Source: an uncultured Pirellulaceae bacterium (GTDB lineage Bacteria > Planctomycetota > Planctomycetia > Pirellulales > Pirellulaceae). Taken from it: 5,724 nt of DNA. Under the pieces are notes generated by a model. The model saw nothing but the letters and a program-made list of their open reading frames with translations. It was not told the origin of the DNA and did no database searches. Below, piece after piece: positions 1 through 5,091 of the stretch (the stretch's first letter is position 1; every line of letters starts with the position of its first letter). The stretch lies in the NCBI GenBank assembly GCA_947259675.1, contig CAMYNE010000173.1:1-5724 (forward strand), read 5' to 3'. The position numbers were made by a program, and so were the translations under genes.

Positions 1-209
1 TTCTTTCCGGATTTGAGGTCCCCATAATATCGCTGCAGAAAGTGAGCGAACTTTGGATGATTCGTCGGTTCTTCAAGGACCCTGGCTTGGCGGCCTTGTG
101 CGATCGCGGCCGAGGCAATTGCGTGGCAAGCATTAGTTTTTCCCGCACCAATGTTTGCGTCGATCGTAACGAAAAGGCCTTTTCTCTGTCGATTCTCTCC
201 AAATGGCAT
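1..209 (-). CDS. Deoxynucleoside kinase-like P-loop protein, N-terminal part (runs off left edge)
   Basis: This is the 5' end of a minus-strand gene; 69 complete residues are visible from the ATG at 209-207. Residues 11-25 form a beta strand and P-loop (GLFVTIDANIGAGKT, Lys24 and Thr25). After a helix comes a strand ending in Glu-Glu-Pro (46-48), then a helix rich in aromatic residues (HFLQRYYGD). This order matches deoxynucleoside kinases (dCK/dGK/dAK type), in which the P-loop binds the phosphates of ATP and the Glu of the EP motif lies at the nucleoside site. By family knowledge, such enzymes phosphorylate deoxynucleosides in the cytoplasm for salvage; substrate specificity cannot be read from this fragment. 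The first Gly of the usual GNIGAGKS loop is Ala here (Ala18). The start is supported by an AGGAG site 8 bases upstream; the frame stays open further upstream, but that part looks non-coding. Thymidylate kinase or another P-loop kinase is the main alternative. Confidence 0.72.
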   Translation of the reverse strand, partial: MPFGENRQRKGLFVTIDANIGAGKTNACHAIASAAIAQGRQARVLEEPTNHPKFAHFLQRYYGDLKSGK

Positions 210-217
210 CGGTTCTT

Positions 218-222
218 CTCCT
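218..222 (-). promoter_or_regulatory. Ribosome binding site of the kinase-like gene
   Basis: On the minus strand this reads AGGAG, 8 bases before the ATG at 209-207. It is one of only two good Shine-Dalgarno sites in the window, and it decides the start of the partial gene at the left edge, whose frame remains open upstream. Confidence 0.6.
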
Positions 223-418
223 GTTTTGCTTCCTTTGCTACCGTTTCGCGTTGCCGTCAATCGAAAACCAGCGGATTGGTTTGCTGATTTGTTGCGAAGC
301 GAGATAAACTAACGCGGCGAAGCAAAAGGTGCAAGCATGTGGATTGGTTCGTTATACAGCGATATCGGTGATTGTGTATTCCGTTTAAGTCGATTTTGAA
401 ATCTTTGTTGAGACGCGG

Positions 419-1279
419 ATGAACACGGAAAACTCAAATCTTCCGAGTCTCGGGAAATTGATATCCAGCAACTCAGTCATTTATTCGCTAACCCTGTTTG
501 TCGTCTGCGTCGTTTGTTTTCGAAATTCCGATACGGCGCCGACATTTGTGGTCGGAGCTGGACTCGTGCTGGCCGCGATCAGCCTCTCCGCAGCCTGGGC
601 GGTATTGGCAAGTGGAAGTTACCTGCAGCGGCTTTTGGAGTCATTTTCCTGGCTGGCCGGAGTTGGCATTGGTGGTGTTTTTGGTCTATTCATGGCTGGC
701 AATATCGGTTTTGGCGACGGTGAGATATTCGATATTATAACGCCGATGCCGCTAACCTGGACGGCAGCACAAATCCCATTCTGGTTGTTACGGTTTGCGT
801 TTGGCTGGCGACTGGTAAACACAAAAGAGCTTAAGGAACGGCAGACAATTTCAATTGTCGATATCATCGCATTCACAACGCTGGTAGGCGTTTCGTTTGC
901 GGCATTGCAATTCACACCAATTTCCGAGGAAAGGACGATGCCCGAAGACCTGTTTTGGTTCGTTGTCCCGGTCGCTTTGATCTCGTTCGGATTCTGCGTT
1001 CTTTTTGCCAGTCCAATTATATTGCTGTTGCTTCGAGAAACCAGAACGCGGGAACAATTTCCCGCTGCTTATCTGATTACGTTCTGCTACATCGTGTTTG
1101 TTTTGGCCGTTACCTTGAGCATCCTCGCGGCCTTGGCTGGCCCGAATCTTGGACAAGGCGGATTTTTCATTATTGTGATCACTGGATCGTTCGTCGTTTT
1201 CTTTTCGGTTCCATTATTGATTTACCGCGATGGGGGACTGCGGCTGTGGACACGCGGCAAGGGTACAAGAAACCATTAA
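419..1279 (+). CDS. Polytopic membrane protein of unknown function (about seven helices)
   Basis: I do not recognise this 286-residue protein. It has a short polar N-terminus and hydrophobic stretches at about residues 17-34, 42-64, 76-94, 146-165, 178-205, 217-241 and 248-268; a further stretch at 112-128 may lie in or on the membrane. The loop at 129-143 is charged (WRLVNTKELKERQ) and precedes a helix starting ISIVDIIAFTTLVG. In style this resembles orphan planctomycete inner-membrane proteins, where a basic loop is followed by a segment of the kind S-x-x-D-L-L-x-x-T. No catalytic or transport motif is visible. The C-terminus is basic (RLWTRGKGTRNH), probably cytoplasmic by the positive-inside rule. 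The start ATG follows only a weak purine stretch (GAGA). The gene is divergent from the kinase-like gene and convergent with the AAA+ gene, so it is probably transcribed alone. That it is a real gene is well supported by length and consistent hydrophobicity; its function is unknown. Confidence 0.8.
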   Translation: MNTENSNLPSLGKLISSNSVIYSLTLFVVCVVCFRNSDTAPTFVVGAGLVLAAISLSAAWAVLASGSYLQRLLESFSWLAGVGIGGVFGLFMAGNIGFGDGEIFDIITPMPLTWTAAQIPFWLLRFAFGWRLVNTKELKERQTISIVDIIAFTTLVGVSFAALQFTPISEERTMPEDLFWFVVPVALISFGFCVLFASPIILLLLRETRTREQFPAAYLITFCYIVFVLAVTLSILAALAGPNLGQGGFFIIVITGSFVVFFSVPLLIYRDGGLRLWTRGKGTRNH

Positions 1280-1297
1280 CGCAGCCTTAAGCTCAGT

Positions 1298-1311
1298 CTT
1301 GGGGTCCCAAG
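1298..1311. repeat. Short palindrome 19 bp after the membrane protein gene
   Basis: The sequence CTTGGGGTCCCAAG has perfect 6-bp arms around a GT centre. It could form a small hairpin just downstream of the stop codon at 1279. No run of T follows on the plus strand, so it is not a convincing intrinsic terminator; it may act as one only weakly, or may be part of the repeat cluster that follows. Confidence 0.45.
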
Positions 1312-1317
1312 CAAACG

Positions 1318-1361
1318 TTGAACGACGTTAAACGGCAGTATCGTTCAATTTTCGTTTAACG
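1318..1361. repeat. Interleaved inverted repeats
   Basis: Two adjacent motifs are each repeated in inverse orientation. TTGAACGA at 1318-1325 pairs with TCGTTCAA at 1341-1348, and CGTTAAACG at 1326-1334 pairs with CGTTTAACG at 1353-1361. Because the pairs interleave, they cannot both form simple hairpins at once: the two arrangements would be alternative, or form a pseudoknot. The second motif is shared with the ends of the larger inverted repeat at 1354-1418, so this stretch looks like part of the same composite element. Confidence 0.55.
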
Positions 1362-1418
1362 ACCAGCCGTAGGCGCCGTCTTCTTCTGGTAGCCGGCGCC
1401 TGCGGCTGGGCGTTAAAC
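1354..1418. repeat. 24-bp imperfect inverted repeat, REP-like element
   Basis: The left arm (1354-1377) begins GTTTAACGACCAGCC and ends GGCGCC. The right arm (1395-1418) begins GGCGCC and ends GCGTTAAAC. The arms pair over 24 positions with two mismatches, around a 17-base spacer that is partly pyrimidine-rich. It lies in the gap between two convergent genes, the usual location of REP-type palindromes, and could form a very stable stem in RNA from either strand, so it may also end transcription from both sides or protect 3' ends. No U tract follows. By analogy with REP/REPIN sequences I would expect many copies elsewhere in this genome; that is inference, since only one copy is in the window. 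Confidence 0.7.
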
Positions 1419-1445
1419 AAGAAAATGTCATTTGATCAACGAATG

Positions 1446-1460
1446 AACGGCATTGCCGTT
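1446..1460. terminator. Small hairpin beyond the end of the AAA+ gene (possible weak terminator)
   Basis: AACGGC and GCCGTT form a perfect 6-bp stem around a 3-base loop, 18 bp past the stop of the minus-strand AAA+ gene. On the minus strand it is not followed by a T run, so as a terminator it is weak. It may work together with the larger inverted repeat just beyond it. Confidence 0.3.
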
Positions 1461-1478
1461 TAGGCAACGCCTGAGAAT

Positions 1479-2945
1479 CTACATGATCGAGAAATAGTTC
1501 TCGCAAGCGAAATCGAGTGCTTCTTCGGTAAGCTCCTGAGGCTGTTTGAGATACTTGCAGTAATTGCGAACCTGCAGTAACAAGTCACGCGGATGGCAGT
1601 TTCGCAAAGGCCGATTCGCAGGCATGTAGTGCTTTTGCAGCAAGTTCTGGATTAACTGAGGTCTCCATTCAAACTTGTAGATCTTGCACATGATCTCGAA
1701 AAGTTTGACAAAGTTCTCCAGGGAAGGATCGGGTACTTCGATCTTGTAAGGAATACGTCGCAGGAACGCATCATCGACAAGATCTTTTGGTTCCAGGTTG
1801 GTCGAGAAGACAACCAGCTGATCAAACGGCACCTGAATCTTCTTTCCATTCGAAGTATTCAAGAAGTCGTATCGCTTTTCGAGCGGCACAATCCAACGAT
1901 TCAAGAGTTCATCAACGCTCATTCTCTGACGGCCAAAGTCGTCGATCAAGAGCAAACCGGTGTTACTCTTCATTTGAACAGGCGCTTCGGTAATGCCCGT
2001 ATCCGGACTGTACTGCAGCTCAAGGTGCTCCATTGTCAATTCGCCACCGACAACGATCGTGGGACGCTTGATGCGAACCCAGCGCTTGTCGACTTCGTGT
2101 TCTGTTAAGAGTCCGCTACCCTGTTTCAGTGGCGCCTCTTCGTGATTCATCGAATCAAACACGCGAATGATATCGCGATCCACCGAAATCGCTCGGGGGA
2201 TCCAAACATACGGACCAAAGGCAGCTGTGATTCGTTCAGCAATACTTGTCTTGCCATTTCCGGGATATCCAAACAGGAACATCCCCTTGCCACTGTTCAC
2301 GGCTGGACCGAGTTTGATCATCATATCGGGATCGATCAAAAGGTCCGAAAACGCATGTTTCAAGTCCGCTTGTGTCGGATTCTGATCATTAATTGTTTGT
2401 GCGCCGACACTATCCACATAGTCTTTAAACGATACGGGTGCCGCACCGAAATAGGTACACGCGTCGCTGTAACGTCGTGCCCGCGCGCGACCAAGTTCTG
2501 TAAGTTTACAATAATAGTCGTTCATTGCGGCTTGGCCGACATAGCCCAGCACTTGTTCAGATTTCAGGGCAACAATCGTCGATTCGACGAGATTAAACGG
2601 CATCGCGACTTGATCAGAAATGTCGCGAATCGACGCTTCACCTTTCGCCAGCAAGTATTTGCAGATCAGTTCTTCCATCATCGCTTCCGAAACACCTGCT
2701 TCACGCAGTGATGTTGGAGCGTTGGGAAGGAAGTCTTTCTTTTCTGTTGAATCGTCGGGGACTTCCAGTTTCGAAGTTGGCTTGATCGAAGGTGCGGGTC
2801 CGGGTGCGGGTGCGGGTTCGGGTGCCGATGGTGTTTCAGCGGATGCCTGTGTTAGACCGTTTATCCGGCTTAGCAGGTCATCGAGTTTCGCGTCCGCATC
2901 ACGTTCGGGAGCGTCCAATTGTTGATTTGAAGTACTGTTTTCCAT
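1479..2945 (-). CDS. AAA+ ATPase with N-terminal winged-helix region
   Basis: This 488-residue protein has three parts. Residues 1-75 are polar, with a Pro/Ala linker (about 39-54). Residues about 82-165 look like a winged helix: helices, a recognition-helix-like FNLVESTIVALKSEQ, then a wing ending YYCKLTELGRARA. Residues about 190-488 form an AAA+ module: Walker A GYPGNGKT (226-233), Walker B LLLIDD (331-336), sensor 1 STN (381-383), an arginine-finger-like LRRI (395-398) and a C-terminal helical lid with RPLRNCHPRDLL, a sensor-2-like region. Walker B ends in Asp-Asp, as in DnaA and DnaC relatives, rather than Asp-Glu. The gap between the Walker motifs is about 40 residues longer than in the neighbouring MoxR and includes a segment rich in charged residues. 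It is probably a cytoplasmic ATPase that remodels a protein or DNA complex; the target is unknown. The ATG at 2945 is preferred: the in-frame GTG at 3029 lies inside a likely promoter, and the extra 28 residues look non-coding. No clear ribosome binding site is visible. Confidence 0.88.
   Translation of the reverse strand: MENSTSNQQLDAPERDADAKLDDLLSRINGLTQASAETPSAPEPAPAPGPAPSIKPTSKLEVPDDSTEKKDFLPNAPTSLREAGVSEAMMEELICKYLLAKGEASIRDISDQVAMPFNLVESTIVALKSEQVLGYVGQAAMNDYYCKLTELGRARARRYSDACTYFGAAPVSFKDYVDSVGAQTINDQNPTQADLKHAFSDLLIDPDMMIKLGPAVNSGKGMFLFGYPGNGKTSIAERITAAFGPYVWIPRAISVDRDIIRVFDSMNHEEAPLKQGSGLLTEHEVDKRWVRIKRPTIVVGGELTMEHLELQYSPDTGITEAPVQMKSNTGLLLIDDFGRQRMSVDELLNRWIVPLEKRYDFLNTSNGKKIQVPFDQLVVFSTNLEPKDLVDDAFLRRIPYKIEVPDPSLENFVKLFEIMCKIYKFEWRPQLIQNLLQKHYMPANRPLRNCHPRDLLLQVRNYCKYLKQPQELTEEALDFACENYFSIM
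2791..2826. repeat. Hexamer tandem repeat coding the Pro linker of the AAA+ protein
   Basis: Six hexamers of the pattern GGTNCN (GGTGCG, GGTCCG, GGTGCG, GGTGCG, GGTTCG, GGTGCC) run in tandem. Read on the minus strand in frame they give alternating x-Pro dipeptides (AP, EP, AP, AP, GP, AP), an extended flexible spacer between the N-terminal tail and the winged-helix region. As a short tandem repeat it may vary in copy number between strains without a frameshift. Confidence 0.65.
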
Positions 2946-3007
2946 TGTTTCGTAGTTCGCTGGTTGAAAGGCTAATACATGTGGTAACCCGAAATCGAGG
3001 CCTGAAA

Positions 3008-3036
3008 AAAATAGGTCGTCAATATTCACGTGTCAA
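3008..3036 (-). promoter_or_regulatory. Sigma70-type promoter of the AAA+ gene
   Basis: On the minus strand a perfect TTGACA (-35; 3036-3031) is followed after exactly 17 bases by TATTTT (3013-3008), which matches four of six positions of TATAAT. Transcription would begin near 3001, giving a leader of about 55 bases before the ATG at 2945. The -35 box overlaps the palindrome CACGTG (3027-3032). This is a prediction from consensus alone. Confidence 0.5.
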
Positions 3037-3042
3037 AAACTA

Positions 3043-3067
3043 ACCCAAAATCTGGGTGAAAATTCAC
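3043..3067. promoter_or_regulatory. Two overlapping dyads between divergent promoters (possible operator)
   Basis: ACCCA and TGGGT (3043-3047 and 3053-3057) flank 5 bases. Overlapping them, GTGAAAATTCAC (3056-3067) has perfect 5-bp arms around AA. The half-site TTCAC recurs at 3025-3029, next to the -35 box of the AAA+ gene. Such dyads between divergent genes are typical operator candidates, but short dyads also arise by chance, so this is tentative. Confidence 0.3.
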
Positions 3068-3101
3068 ACGTCTGAACCCGCACTCAACTTATGGGTGGGG
3101 T

Positions 3102-3107
3102 TATAAT
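3102..3107 (+). promoter_or_regulatory. Candidate -10 box for the MoxR operon
   Basis: A perfect TATAAT faces right, but no good -35 box lies 16-18 bases upstream, so an activator would be needed if it is used. Transcription from here would begin near 3114, which would leave the in-frame ATGs at 3091 and 3106 outside the mRNA and favour a MoxR start at 3148 or 3187. Confidence 0.35.
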
Positions 3108-3132
3108 GGCAATTGCGATTGTGATTCCGGGG

Positions 3133-3142
3133 AAACCGGTTT
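3133..3142. repeat. Perfect 10-bp palindrome in the MoxR leader
   Basis: AAACCGGTTT is a perfect palindrome located after the candidate -10 box and before the preferred MoxR start at 3187. It might be an operator, or chance. Confidence 0.25.
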
Positions 3143-3186
3143 GCGCGATGCGATCACTGACTGCATTTTCAGAAACGGACCAATAC

Positions 3187-4215
3187 ATGAATTCAGCTAT
3201 TGAGAATCAAAGAATCCCCGAGGAACTGAAAAAAGTCGTCGAGTTTATTGACCGTGTGCGAATGAGAGTCGGCACCGTTGTCGTCGGACAGGACGTCGTC
3301 GTCGAACGCCTGTTGATTGCCCTGTTTACAGGCGGGCATCTGCTCTTGCAGGGCGTGCCGGGATTGGCCAAGACGCTGTTAGTCTCCGTTTTGTCGAAAA
3401 CGATCGACCTGGAATTCGCTCGAGTCCAATTTACAATTGACCTTCTGCCGTCCGACATTCTGGGCTCGGAAATCCTGGATCAAAAGACAAACGAGTTTCG
3501 AGTTCTCAAAGGGCCCGTTTTCACTAACTTGTTGTTAGCCGATGAAATCAATCGGGCCGCGCCCAAGGTCCAGGGGGCATTGTTGGAAGCGATGCAGGAA
3601 CGCAAGATTACAATCGGCAACGAAACGTTCACGCTGCCCGCGCCTTTCCTGGTCATCGCCACGCAAAACCCGATTGAGCAAAGCGGTACTTTCGAACTGC
3701 CGGAAGCACAGCTTGACCGATTCATGCTTTGTCATCGCCTGATTTATCCGACGCCGGATGAGGAAAAGGAAATTCTGCGTCGCAACTCGGCGCTCGGAAT
3801 TCGCCGACAAGACCGGGGCGCGGTGGCCCGTACCGAGTTTGATGTTCTGGACAAGGAACCGGTCGGCACCACCGAAGATTTGATCACCTGTATGCAGGCG
3901 GTTCAAGATGTCCATATCAGTGATGTTTTCATGGACCATGTGGTCGAGTTGGTCAATCGAACGAGAATTCATCCGGCATTGGAAGTTGGTGGTTCGCCCC
4001 GTGCCGGAATCGCGTTGTTGCAGTCTTCACGAGCCAGAGCATTGATTCAAGGACGCCAGTACGTTGTCCCCGAAGACATGTACGCCTTGGCCGAAGACGT
4101 GATCTTGCACCGCATCCGTCTGAACTACGAAGCGCTGGCTGACGGTATGACCGGCGAAAAGGTTTTAAAGAACATCATGAACGAGATGGGTTTGACCGCC
4201 TCGACAATCTCCTGA
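3187..4215 (+). CDS. MoxR-family AAA+ ATPase
   Basis: With this start the protein has 342 residues, the usual size of the family. It shows the typical VVVGQDVVVERLLIALFTGGH entry (split here as VVVGQ at 31-35 and RLLIAL at 41-46), Walker A GVPGLAKT (56-63), Walker B LLLADE (115-120), sensor 1 ATQNP (158-162), the conserved LPEAQLDRF with arginine finger Arg178, and sensor 2 GGSPRAG (268-274) in the C-terminal lid. MoxR proteins are cytoplasmic chaperone-like ATPases that act on proteins with VWA or VWA-like domains, often membrane-bound; the following DUF58 gene, 12 bp on, fits that pairing. Start choice: ATGs at 3091, 3106, 3148 and 3187 are in frame. Homologues begin shortly before the VxGQ motif, and a TATAAT at 3102-3107 suggests that the first two are upstream of the mRNA. 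None has a strong ribosome binding site, so 3148 remains possible. No key residue is missing. Confidence 0.94.
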   Translation: MNSAIENQRIPEELKKVVEFIDRVRMRVGTVVVGQDVVVERLLIALFTGGHLLLQGVPGLAKTLLVSVLSKTIDLEFARVQFTIDLLPSDILGSEILDQKTNEFRVLKGPVFTNLLLADEINRAAPKVQGALLEAMQERKITIGNETFTLPAPFLVIATQNPIEQSGTFELPEAQLDRFMLCHRLIYPTPDEEKEILRRNSALGIRRQDRGAVARTEFDVLDKEPVGTTEDLITCMQAVQDVHISDVFMDHVVELVNRTRIHPALEVGGSPRAGIALLQSSRARALIQGRQYVVPEDMYALAEDVILHRIRLNYEALADGMTGEKVLKNIMNEMGLTASTIS

Positions 4216-4227
4216 TCCTCCTTCGCC

Positions 4228-5091
4228 ATGCATCAATACCAACTCGACAGCATCGACACACTCGATTCGCGGCAATTCATCATGGCCGTGAAGCGCTTGG
4301 CTGACAGCCTGAGTTACGGAACCGATGCATCGCCCTTTCTGGGCAGCGGAACCGAATACGTTCAATCCCGGCTGTACCAGCCGGGTGACCCAGTTCGCTC
4401 AATCGATTGGCGAATTACGGCGCGGACAGGAAAGTTTCACGTGAAGGAATTCGAAACACCAAAACGCATGCCCTGTTACTTGTTGGTTGACACATCCGCT
4501 TCGATGACCGTCAGTTCAACGAAGCGCAGCAAGTACGCGACGGCCGTCTACATTGCCGGGGGATTGGCTTTCGCCTGTCTCGATCGGATTAGTCCGGTCG
4601 CGGTTCTGGGAGTCGGCGACACCGATTTGCGTTATACTCCAAGCCTTTCTCGCGACAAGATCATGCAATGGCTCCACAAACTGCGAACCTACAATCTCGG
4701 AGAACGCACCCGGCTGGCAGATCGGATTCGCGAACTGGGACCCTTACTGATCAATCGGTCGCTGATCGTTACCTTGTCGGATTTGCATCAACCCGAAGCC
4801 ATTGGCCCGCTCAAACGACTCGGGCAAAAACATGACGTGGTCGCCTTGCAATTGCTGGATCCGGCCGAAGAATGTTTGCGTGGAGCAGGTTTTGTGCGCG
4901 GCCGTGAAGCTGAAACGGGTCGCCACTTGACGACTCGCGGAAAAAATATGGGCATTGATCAAATGGAATTGGAGCAGGAACTCAAACGGGGCCGCGTCGA
5001 TCATATGGTTATTCCTACCGACCGAACTTTCGCTTATGAACTGAGGCACTTTTTTAAATCGCGTGGCTTGCTTGGACGAGGAGCCCGCTGA
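4228..5091 (+). CDS. DUF58-domain protein with VWA-like MIDAS motif
   Basis: This 287-residue protein has the DUF58 signature: RLYQPGDPVRSIDWRITART (about 48-67), then GKFHVKEFE, then a hydrophobic strand ending in DTSAS (88-92), the DxSxS metal-binding (MIDAS) motif of a VWA-like fold. A Thr at 161 (GERTRL) and the strand LIVTLSDL (179-186) match the later MIDAS loops. There is no signal peptide or membrane helix, so it is probably cytoplasmic, unlike many DUF58 proteins that carry two N-terminal membrane helices. In this gene order DUF58 proteins are thought to work with MoxR, perhaps as its adaptor or substrate; the mechanism is not established. The gene starts 12 bp after the MoxR stop and has no Shine-Dalgarno site: the spacer contains CCTCCTT, the anti-Shine-Dalgarno sequence itself. 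Translation may depend on ribosomes ending on MoxR. An internal ATG at 4282 is possible, but would lose residues that homologues usually have. Confidence 0.92.
   Translation: MHQYQLDSIDTLDSRQFIMAVKRLADSLSYGTDASPFLGSGTEYVQSRLYQPGDPVRSIDWRITARTGKFHVKEFETPKRMPCYLLVDTSASMTVSSTKRSKYATAVYIAGGLAFACLDRISPVAVLGVGDTDLRYTPSLSRDKIMQWLHKLRTYNLGERTRLADRIRELGPLLINRSLIVTLSDLHQPEAIGPLKRLGQKHDVVALQLLDPAEECLRGAGFVRGREAETGRHLTTRGKNMGIDQMELEQELKRGRVDHMVIPTDRTFAYELRHFFKSRGLLGRGAR
5078..5083 (+). promoter_or_regulatory. Ribosome binding site for the third operon gene
   Basis: GAGGAG lies 7 bases before the ATG at 5091, inside the end of the DUF58 gene. It fixes the start of the next gene, which overlaps the DUF58 stop by one base (TGATG), and suggests coupled translation. 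Confidence 0.7.

Noticed and set aside
42..287. Plus-strand open frame of 81 codons
   Set aside because: It lies opposite the kinase-like gene, has no ribosome binding site, and its product looks like an antisense translation, whereas the minus strand shows a clear P-loop.
280..418. Promoter for the membrane protein gene at 419
   Set aside because: A/T-rich hexamers such as TTATAC and TGTATT occur at 17-bp spacing, but the -35 candidate matches consensus at only two positions, so no promoter is called. I also see no RNA gene in this gap.
1354..1418. CRISPR array or attachment site
   Set aside because: There is only one inverted pair with a single spacer and no regularly spaced direct repeats, and no integrase or tRNA gene is nearby.
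2142..2711. Plus-strand open frame of 189 codons inside the AAA+ gene
   Set aside because: It is antisense to the Walker A and winged-helix coding region; its product is rich in His, Arg and Cys with no domain pattern, as expected of a shadow frame.
3535..3972. Minus-strand open frame of 145 codons inside the MoxR gene
   Set aside because: It is antisense to conserved MoxR motifs (Walker B to lid) and has no plausible start signal or domain.
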